From Chitinophagales bacterium (GTDB lineage Bacteria; Bacteroidota; Bacteroidia; Chitinophagales; JADIYW01), in assembly GCA_020848315.1 (NCBI GenBank), contig JADLAH010000212.1, forward strand, positions 1 to 5,491: a stretch of DNA of 5,491 nt, read 5' to 3'. A program made the translations under genes and the position numbers. Below, one piece after another: positions 1-4,897 of the stretch (positions are counted from its first letter, which is position 1; the number at the start of each line of letters is the position of its first letter). Under the pieces are notes generated by a model. It made no database searches. It was not told the origin of the DNA and was given only the letters and a program-made list of their open reading frames with translations.

Positions 1-1
1 A

Positions 2-121
2 GAACAATATGCACGCCACCGGATTCCGGAAAACGAAATTATTCCTTATGATATGCTGTGGGAAATCACGCTGGACATATTGTATCGGAATGATATGCAG
101 TTGCTGGAAAAATGGAAATAA
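2..121 (+). CDS. C-terminal end of an unidentified protein (5' partial)
   Basis: The frame is open from the left window edge to a TAA at 119-121 and encodes about 39 residues, beginning EQYARHRIPENE and ending LLEKWK. The composition (charged and aromatic residues, a probable amphipathic helix in PYDMLWEITLDILYRND) looks like a genuine protein C-terminus. A competing ATG-initiated frame at 9-197 is cysteine-rich, low-quality and lies in the wrong frame for this. The start and most of the gene lie outside the window, so I cannot name the family. No plus-strand terminator follows: the A-tract and hairpin directly after the stop are oriented to terminate transcription coming from the opposite strand, so this gene and the minus-strand transcript converge tail to tail. 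Confidence 0.6.
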   Translation, partial: EQYARHRIPENEIIPYDMLWEITLDILYRNDMQLLEKWK

Positions 122-152
122 AAAAAAACGGGTAAGCTTTGCACCTACCCGT
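120..152 (-). terminator. Strong rho-independent terminator, minus strand
   Basis: Read on the minus strand, 152-143 pairs with 137-128 to give a stem of about 10 bp: ACGGGTA against TACCCGT perfectly, then G·U, G-C and U·G. The loop is GCAAA. Nine consecutive U follow (A-run 120-128 on the plus strand, its first A shared with the stem). The plus strand has no T-run after the hairpin, so the orientation is clear. The U-tract overlaps the antisense of the stop codon of the plus-strand gene ending at 121, so the terminator stops minus-strand transcripts before they enter that gene. It could end the small transcript predicted from 184, the cysH-epimerase transcript, or both. Confidence 0.75.
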
Positions 153-184
153 CAGACCCTAAAGTCTAGAAACATAAAAACCCT
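120..184 (-). ncRNA. Candidate small RNA, about 65 nt
   Basis: A minus-strand promoter match ends at 189 and a strong intrinsic terminator sits at 152-120, so initiation 5-6 nt after the -7 box would give an RNA of about 65 nt. Its body has a small hairpin at 168-153 (AGAC/GTCT plus a U·G pair, 6-nt loop) and then the terminator hairpin. Three GGGT blocks (183-180, 159-156, 150-147) could each compete for the ACCC at 133-130. The only ATG-started frame inside is seven codons (MFLDFRV), so a coding role is unlikely. Nothing on the minus strand lies downstream within the window, so an attenuator role is not supported. The RNA would be complementary to any 3' extension of the plus-strand gene ending at 121. 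I do not recognise it as a known RNA family; existence is inferred from promoter plus terminator only. Confidence 0.4.
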
Positions 185-188
185 GACA

Positions 189-219
189 CAAAGTTAGTAA
201 CCAAATTCCATTACACAAA
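189..219 (-). promoter_or_regulatory. Bacteroidota-type promoter, minus strand
   Basis: On the minus strand TTTG (219-216) is followed by 19 nt and then TAACTTTG (196-189). This matches the TTTG / TAnnTTTG pair with about 19-nt spacing known for the primary sigma factor of this phylum. It is the best full promoter match in the window and drives nothing protein-coding: the next element downstream is the terminator at 152-120. It lies about 190 nt beyond the stop of the epimerase gene. Confidence 0.5.
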
Positions 220-227
220 TTTTGTGT
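213..227. repeat. 15-bp inverted repeat over the -33 box
   Basis: ACACAAA (213-219) and TTTGTGT (221-227) are perfect inverted copies around a single T. The left arm, read on the minus strand, contains the -33 TTTG of the promoter at 219-189, and TTTGTGT recurs on the minus strand at the -7 box (192-186). The position suits a dimeric repressor site, but AT-rich palindromes of this length also arise by chance. Confidence 0.4.
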
Positions 228-301
228 TGATTTTAAGCCATTTATAACATTTAATTTACATTTCTCAAATATGAACTTAGCACAGCGGCATAAAACAGCC
301 T

Positions 302-321
302 AAAATGGATAAAATCATCCA
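302..321 (-). terminator. Weak terminator-like hairpin downstream of the epimerase
   Basis: On the minus strand TGGAT (321-317) pairs with ATCCA (310-306) across a 6-nt loop and is followed by UUUU (305-302). It sits about 90 nt after the epimerase stop codon, where a terminator would be useful. With a five-pair stem holding only two G-C pairs and a short U-run, it is much weaker than the hairpin at 152-120. Confidence 0.2.
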
Positions 322-359
322 GATTATGAGGGTTAAAACCATATTAAACAAGGATTTGG

Positions 360-383
360 CCGGCAGTGTGGCCGGAAATTTCC
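360..383. other. GC hairpin next to a 10-bp palindrome
   Basis: CCGGC (360-364) pairs with GCCGG (371-375) around a 6-nt loop. It overlaps the perfect palindrome GGAAATTTCC at 374-383. Both lie just beyond the epimerase stop codon. Neither strand has a proper U-run after the stem, so it is not a standard intrinsic terminator; it might stabilise the 3' end of the mRNA. This is the only GC-rich patch in the otherwise AT-rich gap 122-406. Confidence 0.25.
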
Positions 384-388
384 ATCGG

Positions 389-411
389 AATCAATCAATC
401 AATCAATCAAT
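389..411. repeat. Tetranucleotide microsatellite (AATC)5+
   Basis: A perfect period-4 tract of 23 nt (AATC on plus, TTGA/GATT on minus) overlaps the end of the epimerase gene. The gene's stop, TGA at 409-407, is formed by the first repeat unit after the final CAT codon. Gain or loss of whole units leaves CAT-TGA intact, so slippage should change only the 3' untranslated region. Confidence 0.9.
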
Positions 412-1336
412 GGAAGGCGAACTGATTCAGCATCGTGAACAAATCATCTTTGAATGGCGTGGTCACTTTTGGAATATATTTATATATTTTACAGTCTTCT
501 TCCACTGCAAGATGGCGCAATTGCAGATGTTGATTGATAAACTGCATTTCCAGTTCCGGAATGAGGTCTTTGAAGGTGAGCGCGATATCCATAATGGATT
601 TATTGGCATCCACCATATTATAGATGCCCGGCGGCACATCCACAAGCGGAAGCTGTGTCAGGTATTTGGCCGCTTTATCAATCTCAATAAATGAGCGTAT
701 CTGCTGACCATCGCCGTGGATGGATATTTTTTTCAGGAAGTTGGCCTCAAACGCGAATCGGTTGATTACCGCATCAAAACGCATGGTCTGATTGAATCCA
801 TAGACATTGCCGAGACGAACAATATAGGTATCAATATTCTTGTCTTTAATCAGTCTTTCCACAAAACCTTCGCCGCGCATTTTGGAAATACCGTAATTGG
901 TTCTCGGATTGAGTTTGGTATTTTCCGTAATCACCTTGCCTTTACCGGAAGCGCCGTACACCGACAAACTGCTGACATGAACAAACTTTTTCACATCACT
1001 TTCTTCAATGGCATAGGTCAGCTCCGCGGTGCCCCAGTGATTGATCTGTTCATATAAATGCGGATCGGCATCCGCATAAGGACTGGCAATCTTTGCCGCA
1101 AGATTAAACACAATATCCACGCCCTTCAGTTCTTTCTTCAGCTTGCGGGTATCCAGGATATCGCCTTGCACAAAACGGATATTGTCGCCGCCAATACAGG
1201 TACAGAGAAAGAAATTATAAATTCCTTTACTGAGATTATCGTACACGACAATCTCTTTTACCTTCGGTATCTGCACCAGTTTTTTTACCAGTTCCGTTCC
1301 GAGGTAACCTGCTCCGCCTGTAATAAGTACTTTCAT
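407..1336 (-). CDS. NAD(P)-dependent epimerase/dehydratase, extended SDR family
   Basis: This 309-residue protein has the usual length for the NAD-dependent epimerase/dehydratase family, cytoplasmic enzymes that mostly act on nucleotide-sugars. The Rossmann dinucleotide motif GGAGYLG is at residues 7-13, with D33 at the end of strand 2 (VYDN), the usual NAD-ribose contact, and GDI at 58-60. The catalytic set is visible: Ser in VSSLSVYG (121-128) and Tyr148/Lys152 in YGISK. LGNVYG (175-180) and RSFIEID (214-220) are the family's substrate-side motifs. The exact substrate cannot be read from the sequence. The ATG at 1336 is directly followed by the first beta strand (MKVLITGG), which fixes the start; no Shine-Dalgarno is seen. 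It lies 48 bp after cysH on the same strand with no obvious promoter between, so co-transcription is likely. Its stop codon lies in a tetranucleotide repeat. Confidence 0.88.
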   Translation of the reverse strand: MKVLITGGAGYLGTELVKKLVQIPKVKEIVVYDNLSKGIYNFFLCTCIGGDNIRFVQGDILDTRKLKKELKGVDIVFNLAAKIASPYADADPHLYEQINHWGTAELTYAIEESDVKKFVHVSSLSVYGASGKGKVITENTKLNPRTNYGISKMRGEGFVERLIKDKNIDTYIVRLGNVYGFNQTMRFDAVINRFAFEANFLKKISIHGDGQQIRSFIEIDKAAKYLTQLPLVDVPPGIYNMVDANKSIMDIALTFKDLIPELEMQFINQHLQLRHLAVEEDCKIYKYIPKVTTPFKDDLFTMLNQFAFH

Positions 1337-1384
1337 GTATGTTCTTTGTTGAATGGATGAATTATACGTCGTACAATTCTGTAA

Positions 1385-2056
1385 TTACTTAATTAATTCT
1401 GTATGCAGTCCGCATTCTGTTTTGTTTAATCCAAACCAGCGCGCCATGCGCTCATCTCCCATCTGCGACGGGTCGATCTTGCGTGTACAAGGTTCACAAC
1501 CAATACTGGTATATCCTTCCTTGTCGAGCGGATGATGCGGAATTTTATGCAACTTGATATAATCCCATATCATCTTCTTCGTCCAGGGCAGCATCGGATG
1601 ATAGCGCAAAGCGCCCTGCGGCGTCGGCTGCTCTTCTTTCATTTTCGCGCGAGTCGCGTTCTGGTCGGCACGCACGCCGTTGATCCAGATATCATACTGA
1701 TGCAGAATCGGATCCATAGGTGCCACTTTATTCAGATGGCAACAGAAATCAGGATCGGAAGTAAACAGTAAGCGGCCGTTTTCATCCTTTTGCATATGTC
1801 GTGGTGTGGAAGACAACACATCTACTACTTTTATTCCGAACAGTTCTGCTATCTCATTTTTGTAGGAAATAGTCTGCGGAAAAAGATAGCCGGTATTCAG
1901 GAAATACACGGGAATGGTGTTGTCTATCTGCGCCAGAATATGCAACATGGGAATGGAATGCGTCTGAAAAGAGGAACCGGCAAACAGGGTCTTTCCCGCC
2001 GCACGGTAGGCCGTTATCTTTTCACGTATGACTTGTATTTCTTCCTCAAATTGCAT
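1385..2056 (-). CDS. cysH: Adenylyl-sulfate / phosphoadenylyl-sulfate reductase
   Basis: CysH reduces activated sulfate (APS or PAPS) to sulfite with thioredoxin in assimilatory sulfate reduction, in the cytoplasm. The 223-residue product has the PP-loop region SSFQTHS (28-34), NTGYLFPQT (54-62), NGVRADQNATRA (126-137), HPLDKEGYTSIGCEPCTR (175-192) and the C-terminal catalytic KTECGLH (212-218; Cys215). The cysteine pairs C105-C106 and C187-x-x-C190 are the four ligands of the [4Fe-4S] cluster found in bacterial and plant-type APS reductases, so APS (EC 1.8.4.10) is the more likely substrate than PAPS. The protein is slightly short, ending just after the catalytic motif, but nothing essential seems missing. 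The start ATG has a -7-like TACTTTTA box ending 5 nt before it, suggesting a leaderless mRNA. No other sulfate-assimilation gene is in the window; the gene downstream encodes an SDR epimerase. Confidence 0.93.
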   Translation of the reverse strand: MQFEEEIQVIREKITAYRAAGKTLFAGSSFQTHSIPMLHILAQIDNTIPVYFLNTGYLFPQTISYKNEIAELFGIKVVDVLSSTPRHMQKDENGRLLFTSDPDFCCHLNKVAPMDPILHQYDIWINGVRADQNATRAKMKEEQPTPQGALRYHPMLPWTKKMIWDYIKLHKIPHHPLDKEGYTSIGCEPCTRKIDPSQMGDERMARWFGLNKTECGLHTELIK

Positions 2057-2060
2057 AATA

Positions 2061-2068
2061 TAAAAGTA
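2061..2068 (-). promoter_or_regulatory. Possible -7 box of cysH
   Basis: On the minus strand TACTTTTA (2068-2061) differs from TAnnTTTG only in the last base and leaves just four nt (TATT) before the cysH ATG. The geometry is the same as at the promoter of the gene upstream (2556-2563). No TTG-like -33 box is visible at the expected distance, so support is modest. The rest of the gap 2069-2167 is AT-rich and shows no gene or convincing terminator. Confidence 0.3.
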
Positions 2069-2167
2069 GTGTTTAACCCATAGACTTAGTATAGTTTGGC
2101 ATTAATAAATCATTAGGCTTGACAGTTTAAAATGCAATACACACTTAATAATTGAGGAATAAAAACC

Positions 2168-2551
2168 TTATTCGTTCTCAAAAAAATCGACAACAGCGCC
2201 CATGTACTGCGTATTCCAGCCATCCACGATGTCATCGTAATCTTCATCGGGAATGTTTGTATGACGCACTTCAACGGAAGTTCCCTGCTTGTGTTCATGC
2301 AGGATAATCGTGACTATAGATGGTGCTTCCTGCTCGCCGAAATACCATTCCTGGGTGATCTTCTTAGTTTCTTCAAAAGCGATATTTCTACCTACAATAG
2401 CGCCATCCCAAAGTGAAAACTCCGTATCGGGAACGGCTTCCATCACCACTTCATCGCCCGACCACAGCCGGATAACGGCAGGATTGGTCAATGCCCTGTA
2501 CACCACCTCCGGTGCTTCGTGAACGATGTAATATTTTTTGAAGTCTTTCAT
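2168..2551 (-). CDS. AHSA1/START-like (SRPBCC superfamily) protein
   Basis: The 127-residue protein is compact, without signal peptide or membrane segment, and fits the SRPBCC helix-grip fold of the AHSA1 (Aha1 C-terminal homology) type. The N-terminal strand and helix segment contains VYRALTNPAVIRLWSG (17-32). The central strands contain FSLWDGAIVGRNIAFE (45-60) and QEWYF (67-71). A strand TSVEVRHTNIP (91-101) follows, and the long C-terminal helix starts at GWNTQYMGAVVDFFE (111-125). Such proteins form a hydrophobic ligand pocket; the ligand is unknown in most cases and cannot be inferred here. It is full length for the short bacterial members. It starts 36 bp after the stop of the secreted-protein gene but has its own promoter in that gap, so expression is at least partly independent. 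Confidence 0.8.
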   Translation of the reverse strand: MKDFKKYYIVHEAPEVVYRALTNPAVIRLWSGDEVVMEAVPDTEFSLWDGAIVGRNIAFEETKKITQEWYFGEQEAPSIVTIILHEHKQGTSVEVRHTNIPDEDYDDIVDGWNTQYMGAVVDFFENE

Positions 2552-2555
2552 GCAA

Positions 2556-2586
2556 CAAAAGTACGCAGAATATCTGCTTCCGACAA
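2556..2586 (-). promoter_or_regulatory. Promoter of the AHSA1-like gene (leaderless geometry)
   Basis: On the minus strand TTG (2586-2584), 20 nt, then TACTTTTG (2563-2556), a full match to TAnnTTTG. The box ends four nt before the ATG at 2551. Because transcription in this phylum starts roughly 5-7 nt after the box, the mRNA would start at or next to the start codon. The -33 box directly adjoins the TAG stop of the upstream gene (2588-2590). Confidence 0.6.
2565..2577. repeat. Inverted repeat in the -33/-7 spacer, possible operator
   Basis: GCAGA (2565-2569) and TCTGC (2573-2577) are perfect inverted copies around ATA. The repeat lies entirely in the spacer between the -33 and -7 boxes of the AHSA1-like gene, a classical place for a repressor site. 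The half-sites are short, so chance is possible. Confidence 0.35.
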
Positions 2587-2587
2587 G

Positions 2588-3142
2588 CTAACGCTTAATT
2601 TCCAGTTTATAGACTGCCCAGTCGAAGTAATTCATCGACTCAAACTTTTTCATCATTGGCTTATCAGACAGCAACTCCGCCCCTGAGAAGCGCCAGAATC
2701 CCAGTATATCGTCATCATCCAGCAACTCGAAGTGTCCGACTTTATTCGTTCCGCTGACATAGCCGGAATAAAGTTGAGACAGATAGATTTTACAAATAGC
2801 ATCCAGCGCTTTCACCGATTTACGCGTATCTCTTTCCAGTAAAGCAATAGTATAAGTATCCTGAGCATCTACCGAGTCTATCTGGACACCGTACAATCGC
2901 GTGCGTTTCAGGGAATCCATGGTAAAGAAGCCGGAAAACAGCGTTTGCGGGAGACACATGCTGCTATCTTCTTTATACACGAGCATCACCACTTCATCAT
3001 TCATGGTGGCACCCGGCACGCCATCTTCACTTAAATCAATGGCTTTGACCTGTATCTTAAAATTATAGGCGGGAATAGAATCCGCCGCGGCGACCGTCCA
3101 CAAACAAGCCCACAGGCCCAGCAGCAGTGTCCATTTTTTCAT
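2588..3142 (-). CDS. Secreted/periplasmic protein of unknown function
   Basis: The 184-residue product starts with a clear signal peptide: MKK, then a hydrophobic core (WTLLLGLWACLWTV) and an AAA-D cleavage-like site near residue 20-21. The cysteine at 13 is inside the hydrophobic core and has no lipobox, so it is probably not a lipoprotein. The mature part looks rich in beta strands: NFKIQVKAIDL (27-37), DEVVMLVYKED (49-59), DTYTIALLERD (95-105), and VGHFELLDDDDILGFWRF (135-152). The pattern of an early V-x-A-I-D-L strand and a late D-D-D-D-I-L-G recalls the calcium-site edge of C2-like beta sandwiches, but this is only a resemblance by eye. I do not recognise the family. It is divergent from the hydrolase gene at 3239, and its 3' end abuts the promoter of the AHSA1-like gene. 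Confidence 0.7.
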   Translation of the reverse strand: MKKWTLLLGLWACLWTVAAADSIPAYNFKIQVKAIDLSEDGVPGATMNDEVVMLVYKEDSSMCLPQTLFSGFFTMDSLKRTRLYGVQIDSVDAQDTYTIALLERDTRKSVKALDAICKIYLSQLYSGYVSGTNKVGHFELLDDDDILGFWRFSGAELLSDKPMMKKFESMNYFDWAVYKLEIKR

Positions 3143-3173
3143 AGTGTTGGTTTTAAGGGTAACGCAAATATCG

Positions 3174-3205
3174 CAGGGAATTTTAAACAGCCTGTTTATG
3201 CCCTG
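3174..3205. repeat. Interrupted inverted repeat in the divergent promoter region
   Basis: TAAACAG (3184-3190) and CTGTTTA (3192-3198) form a perfect 15-bp repeat with a one-base centre. Outer arms CAGGG (3174-3178) and CCCTG (3201-3205) extend it to 12 paired positions with an asymmetric interruption (5 versus 2 nt). It sits in the 96-bp space between two divergent genes, so it is placed to control one or both, as protein-binding DNA. It has no U-run after it on either strand, which argues against a terminator. Confidence 0.45.
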
Positions 3206-3233
3206 AAAAATTACGCTATTTTAACTAATTTCG
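3203..3233 (+). promoter_or_regulatory. Possible weak promoter of the hydrolase gene
   Basis: TAATTTCG (3226-3233) differs from TAnnTTTG at one position and ends five nt before the ATG at 3239. CTG at 3203-3205, 20 nt upstream, could serve as a degenerate -33 box; it overlaps the right outer arm of the inverted repeat at 3174-3205. The spacing is right but both boxes are imperfect. Confidence 0.3.
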
Positions 3234-3238
3234 GAAGT

Positions 3239-3886
3239 ATGTCCACACTACATCATATTGCGACCACCAAGACAGCGCGCGTACACACACACGGCCACCT
3301 GCACAGCGGCACCAAATTTATCTGGCTCGTGGCACACGGCTATGGCTTTTTATCGGAATATTTCATTAAAAAACTGGAAGTACTTCCACCGGAAGAACAT
3401 TTTGTCATCGTGCCGGAGGCGCTGAACCGTTTCTATCTGAACGGTCTTTCCGGGCGTGTAGGTGCCTCCTGGATGACAACGGAAGACCGCGACCAGGAGA
3501 TTGCGGACTATATTTCATATCTGGATAAAGTTTACGAAACATTTATTTTACACAACAACGCAAAAATCATCGCATTGGGCTTCTCGCAGGGCGGCGCAAC
3601 CATCGGAAGATGGGCCATGAAGACCACTAAAAGGCTGAATAACATCGTTTTTTGGGGAGCCAGCATTCCGGCGGAGTGTCTGGAGCAGGTGGATCGGCTC
3701 AACGAGCTCCATCCTTATTTACTGGTAGGCGATACGGACGAATTTATTTCTGAGGAAAAAAGGAACGAAGTAATACAAAGTTTAATTAACCAAAACGTAA
3801 TATTTTCACATATTTTTTACAAAGGCGGACACGCTATTTTAACTGAACCTTTATTGCAACTCTGTAGCGAGTTAACAACCCCGTAA
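3239..3886 (+). CDS. Alpha/beta hydrolase, carboxylesterase/phospholipase-like
   Basis: The 215-residue protein has the fold order and length of the phospholipase/carboxylesterase family (YpfH/EstB-like serine esterases), cytoplasmic enzymes that hydrolyse ester bonds. The oxyanion-hole region is WLVAHGYGF (29-37). The nucleophile elbow is GFSQGG (114-119) with Ser116. The acid is D167 in VGDTDEF (163-169; D165 is an alternative), and the base is H198 in KGGHAI (195-200). The triad is therefore complete and in the normal order. No signal peptide is seen, and the N-terminal 25 residues before the first core strand are histidine-rich (LHHIATT, HTHGHLH). The substrate cannot be predicted. The ATG has no Shine-Dalgarno and lies 5 nt after a -7-like box. 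It is divergent from the secreted-protein gene and 68 bp ahead of rlpA on the same strand. Confidence 0.85.
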   Translation: MSTLHHIATTKTARVHTHGHLHSGTKFIWLVAHGYGFLSEYFIKKLEVLPPEEHFVIVPEALNRFYLNGLSGRVGASWMTTEDRDQEIADYISYLDKVYETFILHNNAKIIALGFSQGGATIGRWAMKTTKRLNNIVFWGASIPAECLEQVDRLNELHPYLLVGDTDEFISEEKRNEVIQSLINQNVIFSHIFYKGGHAILTEPLLQLCSELTTP

Positions 3887-3897
3887 CGAAGCGGCAC

Positions 3898-3929
3898 TAT
3901 CTTTGCAAAGCACTTTTAAGGCAAAAAGT
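3898..3929 (+). promoter_or_regulatory. rlpA -7 box and leader hairpin
   Basis: TATCTTTG (3898-3905) is a full TAnnTTTG match 12 bp after the hydrolase stop and about 50 bp before the rlpA ATG. No good TTG is present 19-21 nt upstream. The predicted transcript begins near 3911 and would carry at its very 5' end a 6-bp AT-rich hairpin, ACTTTT (3912-3917) with AAAAGT (3924-3929), whose loop contains AAGG. Unlike the other promoters here it leaves a leader of about 45 nt. Confidence 0.5.
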
Positions 3930-3954
3930 CTGTTCACCAAAACCAACATTTGCC

Positions 3955-4788
3955 ATGAAAAAGAAACTTGTTCTATATACGCTTTGCACCTTCCTCACCG
4001 TTTCGCTGTTCGCGCAGATTGAATTCGGGACAGCCTCTTTCTATGGAAAAGAGTTTAACGGAAGAAAAACAGCCAACGGCGAAATCTACTCTGAAAACAA
4101 ACTGACCGCAGCACACAGAACGCTGCCTTTTGGTACGATCATCAAAGTAACCAATGCGCAGAATAACAAATCAGTGTATCTGAAAGTCAATGACCGCGGC
4201 CCTTTTCACAAAAACCGCGTACTCGATGTATCCACCAAAGCCGCTGCTTTACTCGACTTCAAACACAAAGGCACTGCCTACGTGAAGATTGAAGTAGTAG
4301 ATACCGACCAGATTCCTGCGGATGATGCGGAAATCGCGGATATTGTTGCCAAAGACAACGGCATACAAACCTACGACACCACAGCCGACGGCAATGCAAC
4401 CGGGACACCACCCATTAAACAGGAAAAGGCGGAAAACAAACCTGCGGGAAATTCCAATCCCGCGCCTTTCACCGCCATCTTCGATCCGGTGAAAGAAGGC
4501 ATCACCAATCGTTCGCCCTATTTTGTGATTACAAAAATTGATAAAAGTAAATCCGGATTTTACGGACTGCAACTCGGTGTATTTTCCGACATGACCGCTA
4601 TCATGCATCTTGTAGAAGAACTGGAAGCCAAATACAATCAGTCGATGGTTGTACAACAGGCGGAAATCAACGGAAAGAAAGTATACAAACTCTATATCGG
4701 CAAGTTCCAAAACAGAGCCTATGCCGATGCCTTGAAATCAGTATTATCGGATAAGTACAAAGACGCGTTTGTTGTGCAATATGAATAA
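3955..4788 (+). CDS. rlpA: RlpA-family protein: DPBB domain plus SPOR domain
   Basis: RlpA proteins act in the periplasm at septal peptidoglycan; in some bacteria they are lytic transglycosylases that cleave glycan strands stripped of stem peptides. The 277-residue protein has a signal peptide (1-20, MKKK plus a hydrophobic core ending SLFA-Q). The double-psi beta-barrel follows at about 25-115, with GTASFYGKEFNGRKTANGE (25-43), TAAHRTLPFGT (51-61) and VNDRGPFHKNRVLDVS (78-93). Asp80 of NDRGPF and His54 are the conserved active-site-type residues. A low-complexity polar linker (about 118-185) leads to a C-terminal SPOR domain (about 200-277: FYGLQLGVFSD, KVYKLYIGKFQNRAYAD, FVVQYE) that binds denuded peptidoglycan. 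No lipobox is visible, so it is probably soluble rather than a lipoprotein as in E. coli. It has its own -7 box; the upstream hydrolase may also be read into it. Confidence 0.9.
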   Translation: MKKKLVLYTLCTFLTVSLFAQIEFGTASFYGKEFNGRKTANGEIYSENKLTAAHRTLPFGTIIKVTNAQNNKSVYLKVNDRGPFHKNRVLDVSTKAAALLDFKHKGTAYVKIEVVDTDQIPADDAEIADIVAKDNGIQTYDTTADGNATGTPPIKQEKAENKPAGNSNPAPFTAIFDPVKEGITNRSPYFVITKIDKSKSGFYGLQLGVFSDMTAIMHLVEELEAKYNQSMVVQQAEINGKKVYKLYIGKFQNRAYADALKSVLSDKYKDAFVVQYE

Positions 4789-4821
4789 TATTTTAATAGA
4801 GAACCACAGAAGGAACAGGAG

Positions 4822-4860
4822 CAACAGAAGCTGTCCAGGATGTTGATTTTCATTTTTTTT
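4822..4860 (+). terminator. Possible terminator downstream of rlpA
   Basis: CAACA (4822-4826) and TGTTG (4841-4845) can pair around a 14-nt loop. They are followed by ATTTTCA and then eight T (4853-4860). The place, about 35 nt after the rlpA stop and before the convergent gene, is right, but the stem is short and the T-run begins late, so efficiency is doubtful. No matching terminator was found for the minus-strand gene ending at 4898. Confidence 0.35.
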
Positions 4861-4897
4861 ATGTTGTAAAAAGCCTATACCAAACTGCACATTATTA

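Noticed and set aside
128..152. Terminator for the plus-strand gene ending at 121
   Set aside because: The U-tract is present only on the minus-strand side of the hairpin; CAGACCC follows it on the plus strand.
9..197. Plus-strand 62-residue frame at the left edge
   Set aside because: It overlaps the more protein-like partial frame ending at 121 and runs through the terminator hairpin and the candidate RNA; its composition is Cys-rich and irregular.
389..411. Phase-variable switch of the epimerase by the AATC tract
   Set aside because: The stop codon is created by the first repeat unit, so changes in unit number do not alter the reading frame.
305..1360. Three plus-strand frames opposite the epimerase gene
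   Set aside because: They are antisense shadows of a gene with all SDR motifs; none shows recognisable domains or a promoter.
1532..2083. Plus-strand frames opposite cysH
   Set aside because: Antisense shadows of a clearly conserved enzyme.
2119..2145. TTGACA on the plus strand, resembling an E. coli -35 box
   Set aside because: The likely host uses TTTG/TAnnTTTG promoters, and there is no plus-strand gene downstream within reach.
4249..4710. 153-residue minus-strand frame opposite rlpA
   Set aside because: It is antisense to the DPBB end, linker and SPOR domain, with aromatic/Cys-rich composition typical of a shadow frame.
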